Below the pieces are notes generated by a model. That model worked only from the letters and a program-made list of their open reading frames with translations, searched no databases and was not told where the DNA came from. The position numbers and the translations under genes were made by a program. From contig CAIWGR010000455.1 of NCBI GenBank assembly GCA_903912275.1, positions 1 to 10,712 on the forward strand: a DNA stretch of 10,712 nucleotides, written 5' to 3'. This DNA is from an uncultured delta proteobacterium. Lineage in GTDB: Bacteria; Myxococcota_A; Bradymonadia; REDH01. Below are positions 1 to 7,000 of the stretch, in pieces. Within the stretch, counting starts at the first letter, position 1. Every line of letters starts with the position of its first letter.

Positions 1-1
1 C

Positions 2-106
2 AACGAGGTGCTGGGCGAGCGGCTCGGCGCTCGAACCGAGATGACTTGGAGCGCCAGTGCAGCTCCGACGAGCCTTTGGTCGAGCACCGAGGATGGTCCG
101 AGCTGA
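2..106 (+). CDS. Possible C-terminal tail of an upstream gene (partial)
   Basis: The frame beginning at base 2 is open from the window edge to a TGA at 104-106. Its first 13 codons (NEVLGERLGARTE) are strongly G/C-biased at third positions, 11 of 13, like the real genes here. After about base 43 the bias weakens and moves to the frame of the next gene. This may be the last part of a gene lying mostly outside the window, ending 44 bp before the J-domain gene. No family is recognisable in 34 residues. Non-coding sequence, or a frameshift joining it to the next gene, cannot be excluded. Confidence 0.3.
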   Translation, partial: NEVLGERLGARTEMTWSASAAPTSLWSSTEDGPS

Positions 107-150
107 GCGACGCCGGCAGCGGTTCGGGGCAGAGTGACGAAGGGGGCAAC

Positions 151-1080
151 ATGTTTGAGACCGATCCGCAGGAGGTTCAAGAAGCCTTGCGCCTGTTGAA
201 GATTACGGGCCGTCCCGACAAACCGACCGTCATTCGGGCGTTCCGCGACGCAGCGAAGGAAGTACATCCGGACAAGTTTCAGACGGAGGCAGAAAAGGCT
301 GCGGCGCATCCGACGTTCCTGAAACTCGTGGCGGCGCGTGACCTCTGCCTGCGCGCACTGGAGGAGCAGGTCGACGGGGGCGCGCAGACGGCTGCAGCGA
401 GCGGCGGGTCGGCCGCTCGTCCTCAACAGGAACGCCCCGCAGCGCAACCCGAGCGGCCCGACTACCGCGCGGAATGGGAGGCATTCGCGACAAACCAGCA
501 TGCCTACTTCAACGCGATGACGGCGGTGAGTTCGGCCTTCACGGTTGGTCTTCAGGCGGCCGGCATCACGCTGTTTGCCTGCTTCGTCGCAGGGGGCATG
601 GCGGTGCTCTTCGGACTGATTGCGGCGCTCGTCGCCGGTGCCATCTTTGTTGCGGGCTCGGCCACCGTTGCCATCCCTGTGGCGGGCTGGATTCTCGGCG
701 GGGCCGCAGTCGTCGGATTGCTCAAGAAGGTTGGAGAGCTATGGGAGGCCGCCCGTGAGTCGTACGTCTCGAGCGCAGACAGTATCTTTCGCGGCGTAGC
801 GGTAACCGGACGAGCCACCGTAACCTTCCACGCCACCTTCTGGCTGGTGATCGTCTGCTTCTGGTTGATCGGCGCGCTGATGGTCGACAGCCACGATGGC
901 GGCACTGTTTTCTTCGGCGCCCTCTGCATCATCACGGGGTTCGCGAGCCTGCTCTCCTACCTCATCATCTTCTCGCTCATCTATCATCGGATGGCAGAGC
1001 TCGACGCAGCCTTTCGCAGGCTCCGCGAGGCGCCGAGCTTCGCGCTGGTGCTGGCCCCGCGGCTGCAGCAGCGGCGGTGA
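151..1080 (+). CDS. Membrane protein with N-terminal J-domain (DnaJ-like)
   Basis: This 309-residue protein starts with a J-domain (about residues 6-72) carrying the diagnostic HPD motif at 39-41 (VHPDKF), which in the family stimulates the Hsp70/DnaK ATPase. A Gln/Pro/Ala-rich linker (about 75-105) follows, then hydrophobic segments at about 136-158, 160-190, 228-245 and 252-278, giving three or four membrane helices. The Gly/Phe and zinc-finger regions of classical DnaJ are absent. The likely role is to recruit DnaK to the inner membrane; the client is unknown. The ATG at 151 is preferred because AGGGGG lies 4 bp upstream and the J-domain begins right after it. The frame stays open to the window edge with an alternative TTG at 46, and bases 46-150 are also GC3-rich, so a 35-residue N-terminal extension is possible. 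It converges on the lipoprotein gene. Confidence 0.8.
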   Translation: MFETDPQEVQEALRLLKITGRPDKPTVIRAFRDAAKEVHPDKFQTEAEKAAAHPTFLKLVAARDLCLRALEEQVDGGAQTAAASGGSAARPQQERPAAQPERPDYRAEWEAFATNQHAYFNAMTAVSSAFTVGLQAAGITLFACFVAGGMAVLFGLIAALVAGAIFVAGSATVAIPVAGWILGGAAVVGLLKKVGELWEAARESYVSSADSIFRGVAVTGRATVTFHATFWLVIVCFWLIGALMVDSHDGGTVFFGALCIITGFASLLSYLIIFSLIYHRMAELDAAFRRLREAPSFALVLAPRLQQRR

Positions 1081-1211
1081 GCAGGCGCAGGCGCGAGATC
1101 GGAGCGCGCCGCGTTAGGTCGGCGTTCCCCCGAACGGGTGGTGTGCGATGGGTAGCGCGGCCTATCTCTAGCCCCCCTAGCCAGAGGGCGAGCGCCGCAC
1201 CGAAAGCGCGA

Positions 1212-1802
1212 TTAGGGCGCGGTGGCGAGGGGGCCGAAGTCGGCGGTCAGGACGCCGATGATGACGCCATCCTTCACGACGGGTGCCGAGTAGGTGACCA
1301 TGTTGATCTCGCCGCCACCGGCGTCGAAGTAGGGCTCCGACCAGACCGCTGCCATGGTCTGCACCGGCTTTGTGAACCAGGGCTGGTGGGAATAGTCGTA
1401 GCCATTCAGGGTCAGGTCTTTGCGAAGCAGCCCAGTGGCGCCGCGGTAGACGTAGGGGGCGAGCGGGCGGGTCGCGTAGGTGGGGTCGAAGGCAAGCGTC
1501 GTGCCGAACACCTCGGGGTGGTCGGTCAGGATCTGCTCGAGGAAGGTGTAGATCGCCGCATCTTCAAGGGGCAGGGCGGCCGCCGCGGTGAGGTTGGCAG
1601 CGGTCGCGGCCTCATAGGCCGCCTTTTCGGCGTCGGTGGGCAGCACAAAGCTGCCTGAGCCGTCGCTGGTGTCTGCGCTGCCTGAGGTGTCGGCGGCACC
1701 GCCATCGTCGTTCTTCTCCGAATCCTCGCAACCGGTCGCGGCGAGGGAGAGCGAGACGGCAAGGAGGCGCAGCGAGAGCGATGAGAGAGAGAACTTCGGC
1801 AT
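1212..1802 (-). CDS. Lipoprotein with a Cache/PDC-type sensor domain
   Basis: This 196-residue protein has a signal peptide ending in a lipobox (AATGC, lipidated Cys25). Residue +2 is Glu rather than Asp, so outer-membrane sorting is expected. A Ser/Asp/Thr/Gly linker (28-51) follows, then a domain from about 56 to the end. Its second half has the pattern of Cache (PDC) sensor domains: APYVYR (115-120), YDYSHQPWF (135-143), WSEPYFD (154-160) and MVTYSAPV (168-175) followed by GVIIGVLTADF. These domains normally sit outside the membrane in receptor kinases, chemoreceptors or RsbU-type phosphatases and bind small ligands. Here the protein stops right after the last strand, with no membrane helix or output domain, so it may pass a signal to a partner or act as a binding protein. 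The start has AGGA at 1812-1815, 9 bp upstream. The ligand is unknown. Confidence 0.78.
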   Translation of the reverse strand: MPKFSLSSLSLRLLAVSLSLAATGCEDSEKNDDGGAADTSGSADTSDGSGSFVLPTDAEKAAYEAATAANLTAAAALPLEDAAIYTFLEQILTDHPEVFGTTLAFDPTYATRPLAPYVYRGATGLLRKDLTLNGYDYSHQPWFTKPVQTMAAVWSEPYFDAGGGEINMVTYSAPVVKDGVIIGVLTADFGPLATAP

Positions 1803-1833
1803 GAGAATCGTTCCTGTTTGGGGGGAAGCGACG

Positions 1834-1862
1834 AGACTACCCTCTTTGTGTCAGGTTGCCAA
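1834..1862 (-). promoter_or_regulatory. Candidate sigma-70-type promoter of the lipoprotein gene
   Basis: Read on the minus strand, TTGGCA (1862-1857, five of six consensus bases) and TAGTCT (1839-1834, three of six) are separated by 17 bp. Transcription would begin near 1827 and leave a leader of about 25 nt containing the AGGA ribosome site. The -10 match is weak, so this is only a candidate. Confidence 0.4.
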
Positions 1863-1957
1863 CGCGCGCCGAACAAAGGGATGACAGAGTCGAGGCGCGC
1901 GGTCGGCGAGAGCCGCCGCCGTTCGTAGCTGGAGAAGGCGTGAGCGGGGGTGTTCCG

Positions 1958-2797
1958 TCAGGCGGTCGCGGCGAGGAGATCGCCCATGAGTGACTCGAAG
2001 AGCCTGGCGATCTCGGCTGGTTTGCCGAGCGGACCTGCGGCGCGGATTGCCATCTGCACGCCGGGTGCTTGCGGGCGTCCGAAGTGCGCATCGAGCAGCA
2101 TCCGCCCGTGCTGGGTGGATGCGGCGGATCGCTCGTCGAGCGAGAGGCGGCGAAAGCGATCGGCGAGGTCGGCCGTCGCCGTGCCACGGAGCAGCCGGAG
2201 CACATCGAAGGCATCTTTGTCGGTAAGGCGGTCGGAGCCGAGCCGGTCGTCGATCTTATGGGCCTTCGCGATCAGCAGTGCACCAGCGCCGGCAACACGA
2301 ACCTCGACGCTGCGTCCATCGTCCGGCTCGAGCGCGGAGAGCCGCATAAGGTCTGCATCTACGACGGCGCCGTCGAGACCGCGAACGATGCGCGCGGCCT
2401 TCGCATGGTGGCCTGGGAGCCGCGCTGCGCGACGACCGCTCCCCGGGCTGACGGAGAGCGGCACGAGAAGGTCGACAGCAATCTCGGCCTCCACCTGTCT
2501 GCTCGTTCGTTTGCGCGTGAGCCAGACGCCGACGGAGTCACCTGATGCTGGCGCAAACCCCGCGCCGAGCAGCACCTGCTCAAGCGGCGGAATCTCGGCG
2601 AGCCGGTGTGGGTCGATGACCAGATCGGCATCTGTCGTGTAGGGCACGAGCGCCAGGTCGGCATCCCCCACGCGAAGGTAGACCGCCTGGGCTCCAACGA
2701 GCACAATGGCGTCGCGGTGTTCGCCGAGGGCGTCGAGGGCATCGAGCAGCACACGCCGTGCGATGAGATAGAGTTCGTCGTCGTTCATCGTCGCCAT
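1958..2797 (-). CDS. AbiEii-like nucleotidyltransferase (putative type IV toxin)
   Basis: This 279-residue protein has the DNA polymerase beta-type nucleotidyltransferase core of the AbiEii family. It shows a GAQA motif (35-38), TTDADLVID with metal-binding Asp56 and Asp58, and a third acidic residue at about Asp109 (AVDLLVP). The later family signature is also present: KAHKIDDR (178-185) and KDAFD (194-198). In AbiE systems this protein is the toxin and transfers nucleotides to RNA; some relatives modify tRNA. It follows the AbiEi-like gene in the same operon. The ATG at 2797 is chosen because GAGG lies 4 bp upstream, giving a 13-bp overlap with the preceding gene. The ATG at 2788 would make an ATGA stop-start overlap, and the ATG at 2821 has a GGAGGG that is too distant (15 nt). 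The overlap implies translational coupling. The family call is firm; toxicity is inferred. Confidence 0.82.
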   Translation of the reverse strand: MATMNDDELYLIARRVLLDALDALGEHRDAIVLVGAQAVYLRVGDADLALVPYTTDADLVIDPHRLAEIPPLEQVLLGAGFAPASGDSVGVWLTRKRTSRQVEAEIAVDLLVPLSVSPGSGRRAARLPGHHAKAARIVRGLDGAVVDADLMRLSALEPDDGRSVEVRVAGAGALLIAKAHKIDDRLGSDRLTDKDAFDVLRLLRGTATADLADRFRRLSLDERSAASTQHGRMLLDAHFGRPQAPGVQMAIRAAGPLGKPAEIARLFESLMGDLLAATA

Positions 2798-3822
2798 GCG
2801 GCCTCGTTTCGCATCATCCATGTGATCAGCGCTTCACCCTCCTGCGGTCCCCTTCCGGGGCTCGTCAGAAGGTCGGCGGCCACGAGCGCTGGGTTCGCGT
2901 GCCAGACACCGTCGCGCGCTACGCGACGCTCGAACGGCGTTCCGTCCGGGGCCTCGACCAGCAGCACATTGGCACCTGAGTCGACCTGAGGCAGCGACAG
3001 CGCCAGGCTTGCTGCTGCGGCGTCGCTCACCCAGATGGTCGCAAGGCGGGGAGATGCGAGGGGTGCAAGCGCGTCAGCAGCCATGCTCCCGGTGACAGCG
3101 TAGGTACCTTCAAAGGAGGAGAGCTGTTGCTGCAGCGCCCCGAGACCGCGCGGGGCGAGGTAGGTGCCGATGGCTCCGCGCGACGCGAGCGGAGCATCCT
3201 GGGCCCACCGCCGAAGGAGCGCAGGCCACGCAACCTCGGTTGCGCTGCCCTTGCCACCGCGGCGCAACAGCGCCTCAGTCTCCAGGAGCGATATGACGCG
3301 CGAGACATAGCCAGGGTCGGTGGCAGTGAGCGCAGCCAGCTCTCGCACCCCTGGGGTGATCAGATTCTCGATCAACGCCAGCGCGATGCGTCCCGCCTTG
3401 ACGCCGCGCAGTGACCGGGCGGGTCGCTCGTCGCGGTTGGGGTCTTCTTCTGCACCGTGGGTGTTGATGTAGAGCCCGGGATCGCTGAGCGTGAGCCGCG
3501 CATTTCCGGTCAGGTCGAGGTATCCGACCTCTGCCTCACGCAGCAGCTCTCTGGTTCGAGCGCTGAGGTAGGGGGCGACCACGAGCAGGCGGGCGTCGGC
3601 GGGGGCACCGTCGACCCCCTCGACGAGCGCACGCACGCCACGCGGCTCGAGGCTGGTTCGCACGCAGAGCGTGAGCACGCTTGCTCGAAGGTCCGGGGCG
3701 GTGACCGTCAAGACTGGCGCGGCCTGCGTCGGTGCAGCATCGCTGGCAGTCCAACCTTGCGGCAGCCGTTGCTGGAGCTCTCGGAGGCTCTCGCGGATGA
3801 GTCTGTTGGATGAAATGGTCAT
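2785..3822 (-). CDS. AbiEi-like winged-helix regulator (putative type IV antitoxin)
   Basis: This protein of about 345 residues is the first gene of the AbiE-like pair. The N-terminal part (about 35-120) resembles the endonuclease-like fold found in long AbiEi-family regulators, with LLVVAPYLS (79-87) and the characteristic GYLDLTGNARL (100-110). A winged-helix DNA-binding domain follows at about 143-189 (ELAALTATDPGYVSRVISLL then ETEALLRRG), and a C-terminal domain of about 150 residues lacks recognisable motifs. AbiEi proteins repress their own operon and antagonise the AbiEii toxin. In-frame ATGs lie at 3879, 3846, 3831 and 3822, none with a good ribosome site. I chose 3822 because a candidate -10 box ends 7-8 bp before it, which would make the mRNA leaderless, and because the protein sequence before it is atypical. 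The divergent neighbour is the NERD-kinase gene. Confidence 0.75.
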   Translation of the reverse strand: MTISSNRLIRESLRELQQRLPQGWTASDAAPTQAAPVLTVTAPDLRASVLTLCVRTSLEPRGVRALVEGVDGAPADARLLVVAPYLSARTRELLREAEVGYLDLTGNARLTLSDPGLYINTHGAEEDPNRDERPARSLRGVKAGRIALALIENLITPGVRELAALTATDPGYVSRVISLLETEALLRRGGKGSATEVAWPALLRRWAQDAPLASRGAIGTYLAPRGLGALQQQLSSFEGTYAVTGSMAADALAPLASPRLATIWVSDAAAASLALSLPQVDSGANVLLVEAPDGTPFERRVARDGVWHANPALVAADLLTSPGRGPQEGEALITWMMRNEAAWRR

Positions 3823-3842
3823 GTTGCGCATTCTGTGCAACA
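3822..3842. promoter_or_regulatory. Inverted repeat, candidate AbiEi operator
   Basis: TGTTGCGCA (3822-3830) and TGTGCAACA (3834-3842) are inverted arms around a 3-bp centre, matching at eight of nine positions. A further GCAACA copy lies at 3855-3860, 18 bp from the one at 3837-3842. The palindrome covers the candidate -10 box and the start codons of the AbiEi-like gene, where an autorepressor would be expected to bind. AbiEi proteins are known to bind inverted repeats in their own promoters; that this repeat is the site is inference. Confidence 0.5.
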
Positions 3843-3858
3843 ACATAGATTGAGGCAA
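3830..3858 (-). promoter_or_regulatory. Candidate promoter of the AbiE-like operon, leaderless
   Basis: On the minus strand TTGCCT (3858-3853) and CAGAAT (3835-3830) are spaced by 17 bp. Each matches four of six consensus bases. Transcription would start at about 3823-3822, on the ATG of the AbiEi-like gene. This fits the lack of a Shine-Dalgarno sequence there. An alternative -10, TATGTT at 3847-3842, has no matching -35. Confidence 0.4.
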
Positions 3859-3900
3859 CAAAAATCTTCCGGCCCCCAACGAAACCAGCCCTCCCTAGAT

Positions 3901-3929
3901 TTGCACACCCTCCGCCGCTCTGGTATCAC
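3901..3929 (+). promoter_or_regulatory. Candidate promoter of the NERD-kinase gene
   Basis: TTGCAC (3901-3906) and TATCAC (3924-3929) are spaced by 17 bp, with TGG just before the -10 forming an extended -10 element. Transcription would start near 3936, leaving a leader of about 74 nt before the chosen ATG. It diverges from the AbiE promoter; the two -35 elements lie about 43 bp apart. Confidence 0.4.
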
Positions 3930-3996
3930 TCTGGCGCGCGAAACTCGGTTGGGGGCGCAAGGAGTCAGTGTGGCGTATTGCACGGCATGGAGCATC

Positions 3997-4003
3997 GAGA
4001 GGG
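3997..4003 (+). promoter_or_regulatory. Ribosome binding site deciding the NERD-kinase start
   Basis: GAGAGGG sits 6 bp before the ATG at 4010, which begins the conserved NERD region. The upstream in-frame GTG at 3968 also has AAGGAG (3959-3964), but only 3 bp away. It would add 14 residues with no recognisable features, so 4010 is preferred. Confidence 0.5.
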
Positions 4004-4009
4004 CCATAC

Positions 4010-7000
4010 ATGGCTGAACTCATCTTCACCCCATCGGGGGCCGACGGCTTCGTCAACGCCTTTGAGCGCGAGGTGGTCGAGCTGCTCTGCGAGCGGTTGC
4101 CCGCCCATTGGAAGGTGGCTCCCAACTTCACCTTCAAGCCGCGGCAGGGGTATGCGCTCGAGGTAGATGCGCTCGTCTTCGCCGAGTGCTCCGTCTTTGT
4201 GGTCGAGGCCAAGCAGTATACGGGCCGGCTGACGGGAGACGATCAGGGTTGGGAGCTGGGCGGTCGGTCGGTTCCGTCCCCTGTTCGGGCCACCAACAAC
4301 AAGTCGCGGGCGCTGGCGACTGTGCTGGATGACAACAAGGCCAAGCTGAACACCGAGCCTGTCGTCGTCGTCCCCGACGCTTCGCTGCTCTTCATCACGG
4401 GCGAATGGGCGGGCAACGCAGTCCATCTTTGCGACCTCGCGAGTTGGTTGCTGACGCACGATGCCGAGGCGCGAAAGAAGGCCGACACGCCAGAGGCACT
4501 CCGGTTGAAGATGGAGCGGGCCATCGCGCTGGTGCAGGGCCGCTGGGGAGAGCGGCACCGGTCGGCACGCCGACAGATCGGGTCGTATCAGGTGCTCGAA
4601 ACGCTCGAACACGATGAGGTCGGAGGCGTCTTTCTCGCGCGGCACGGGCAGTTTGCCGACGACAGCAGCCGCTACCGGCTACGCACCTGGAGCGTCTCTC
4701 CGAGCGCTTCGGTGACGGGCGCAGACCGGCAACTTCGCTGGATGTTCCGCTCCGTCGAGGCGCGCAAGCGCATTGGGCCCCACCCGAACCTGCTCGAGGT
4801 GCTCTACTACGAGCACGATCGGCAGGAGTCGGAGTTTGTGGAACTCACCCACTGGCCGGAAGGGGGAAGCCTTGCGCAGTTCCTCTCGGGCGACGAGGCG
4901 CGGGCCTCGAGTCAGACGGTTCGACTCGCCATTGCGACGGGCATCGCGGAGGCGCTCAAGGCCTGCCATGCGGCCGGTGTGGTGCATCGCAATCTGCAGC
5001 CGGAGGCCATCCTCCTGGACCGCGACCGGGTGCCGAAGCTGACCGACTTTGAGCGGGCCCACATGGATGGCGAGACCACCATCTACAGCGACTCGCGCGG
5101 CCGGACGGAGAGCGCCTACCTGGCACCCGAACTGCTGACGCCCGCGGCGCACGCCGCCTCGCCAACGGCTGATTGCTACGCGCTCGGCGTGCTTCTCTAC
5201 CAACTCGTAACCGGTCATCTGCCCTTCGCAGGGCCCGCCGAGGCCGCTGCGTTGGCGGGCATGCCCTCCCTCTTGCCTTCGCAACGGGTGGTCGGCCTCG
5301 ATGTCCGCCTGGATGAGCTTGTCTTGGACCTGCTCTCCTGCGGGGCGCAGCGCCACCGTTCGACCGCAGATGAGGCTGTCCGGCGCCTGAGGGGCTCGTC
5401 GCTGCCGCAGTCGATGGCGTCGGTGGTAGTGCGAGCGCCTGAGCGTTCGGTGCCGTTTCCTGCGACTCCTGCTCCCGAACCCTTTGCGCCCGGCCTGGTG
5501 CTCGAAGGGAAGTGGCGGCTCGAGGAGCAGCTTGGCGCGGGCACCTTCGCGGTGGTCTGGCGGGTGCATCATCTGGCGCAGGGCGCAGACTACGCGATGA
5601 AGATCTTCACCGGCGTGGCGGACCAGGAGTTGGCGCTGCACGAGTTCAACCAGATCCGGCCGCGGATGCCGCTGCACGAACACCTGCGGCAGGTCTACTG
5701 GCTCGACCGGCTCCCGCCACCCTACGGCAACCTCTATATGGTGGCTGAGTTGGTGCGCGGTCTGCCGCTTGAGGCCTGGACGAAGGGGGAGCGGCGCATG
5801 ACCTGGCCGGAGCAGCGTCGGGTGGCCGAGGGGCTGCTGGGTGCGCTTGGTGCTGTGCATGGCGCGGGGGTGATTCATCGCGACGTCAAGCCGGCCAATG
5901 TGCTCGTGGAGGAGGGGACGGGCCGCGTGCTGCTGATCGACTTCAATGTGGCCAGTGTCGAGCAGGCCTTCGCGGGAGAGCAGGGGACCCGATTGTATCG
6001 TGCGCCCGACGTGGGGCAGGTGGGTTGGACCTCCCATGCCGACCTCTTCGCGCTCGGCATTGTGCTCTTTGAGCTCTTCTTTGGAGGCCATCCCTTCGTC
6101 GACCTGCCCTTGGGTGGAGCAGCGCGGAGTCCGCGTTCGATGGTGGGGTTTGCGGCAGTCTCGGATGCGACGGTTGCCTTCTTCGCCAAGGCGCTGCAGC
6201 CGCGTGCGGAGCATCGGTTTGTGCGGGCTGCCGAGATGCTGGCAGCGCTGCCGCAGGATCTGTTCGCGGGGGCTGTCCTACCCGTCTCGGTCGCGCCGCC
6301 GTCGCAGGCATCGGCAGTTTCGGCAGTCGCGGCTCTCCCCGTTGCAGTCGCTCCGCCGCAGTCGGCCCCGGTGGTTTCGCTGGAACCCGCTGCAAGAAGG
6401 TCGCCTCTGTCGCGCTCGCGGGTCGCAGGGCTCTCACTGCTGCTTCTAGGCGGAGCTGGCTGGGCTGTCTGGGCCGGTCTGGGCGACCGAGACGAGGCGC
6501 CGCCGGTTGCCCCTGCGCCCCTGCCTGTGCCCGAATCGGCCGACGCGAAGTTCGACCACCGCGGCTGCCCGGAGGGCTTTGTCCGCATCCCCGCGGGGAG
6601 CTTCCGCATGGGTCGCGAGGCCTGGGAAAAGTCGGGCTACAAGGACGAGTCACCGGTCCACACGGTGGTGCTCACGCGCGACCTCTGCATGCAGCAGCGC
6701 GAGACCGACCAGCGCGCGTGGGCATCGCTGATGGGGAGCAACCCATCGGTGCACTCGGGCTGCGGCGAAAGCTGCCCCGTCGACAGCGTCACCTGGCGCG
6801 ACGCGGTCCTCTTAGCGAACGCGCGCAGCAGCGCGGAGGGCCGGCCGCTCTGTTACGAGGGCGACCGTCTGCTCGGCCTCACCTGCGGCGGCTACCGGCT
6901 GCCGACGGAGGCTGAGTGGGAGTATGCAGGGCGAGCGGGCGACGACCGGACGAAGGTGGTCGCGCTGCCGGAGGTGGCCTGGCACAAGGGGAACGCGCGG

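Noticed and set aside
1168..1188. Possible terminator hairpin (CTCTAG...CTAGCCAGAG) between the convergent genes
   Set aside because: The arms pair only with bulges and there is no T-run on either side; the 131-bp gap between the two stops shows no convincing terminator.
1077..1658. Plus-strand open frame of 193 codons opposite the lipoprotein
   Set aside because: Gly/Arg-rich translation without motifs; the minus strand has signal peptide, lipobox and Cache pattern.
1880..1957. Terminator after the AbiEii-like gene
   Set aside because: Only a 4-bp stem (CGGC-GAGA-GCCG) was found with no T-run in the minus-strand direction.
1950..2642. Plus-strand open frame of 230 codons opposite the nucleotidyltransferase
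   Set aside because: Ser/Arg/Ala-rich shadow of a gene with clear family motifs on the other strand.
3965..4645. Minus-strand open frame of 226 codons opposite the NERD domain
   Set aside because: Covers the NERD coding region and the divergent promoter; no motif, compositionally a shadow.
4679..6214. Long minus-strand open frame of 511 codons opposite the kinase gene
   Set aside because: The plus-strand frame has unmistakable kinase motifs over the same bases. The minus frame is His/Arg/Gln-rich without motifs, as expected of an antisense shadow in GC-rich DNA.
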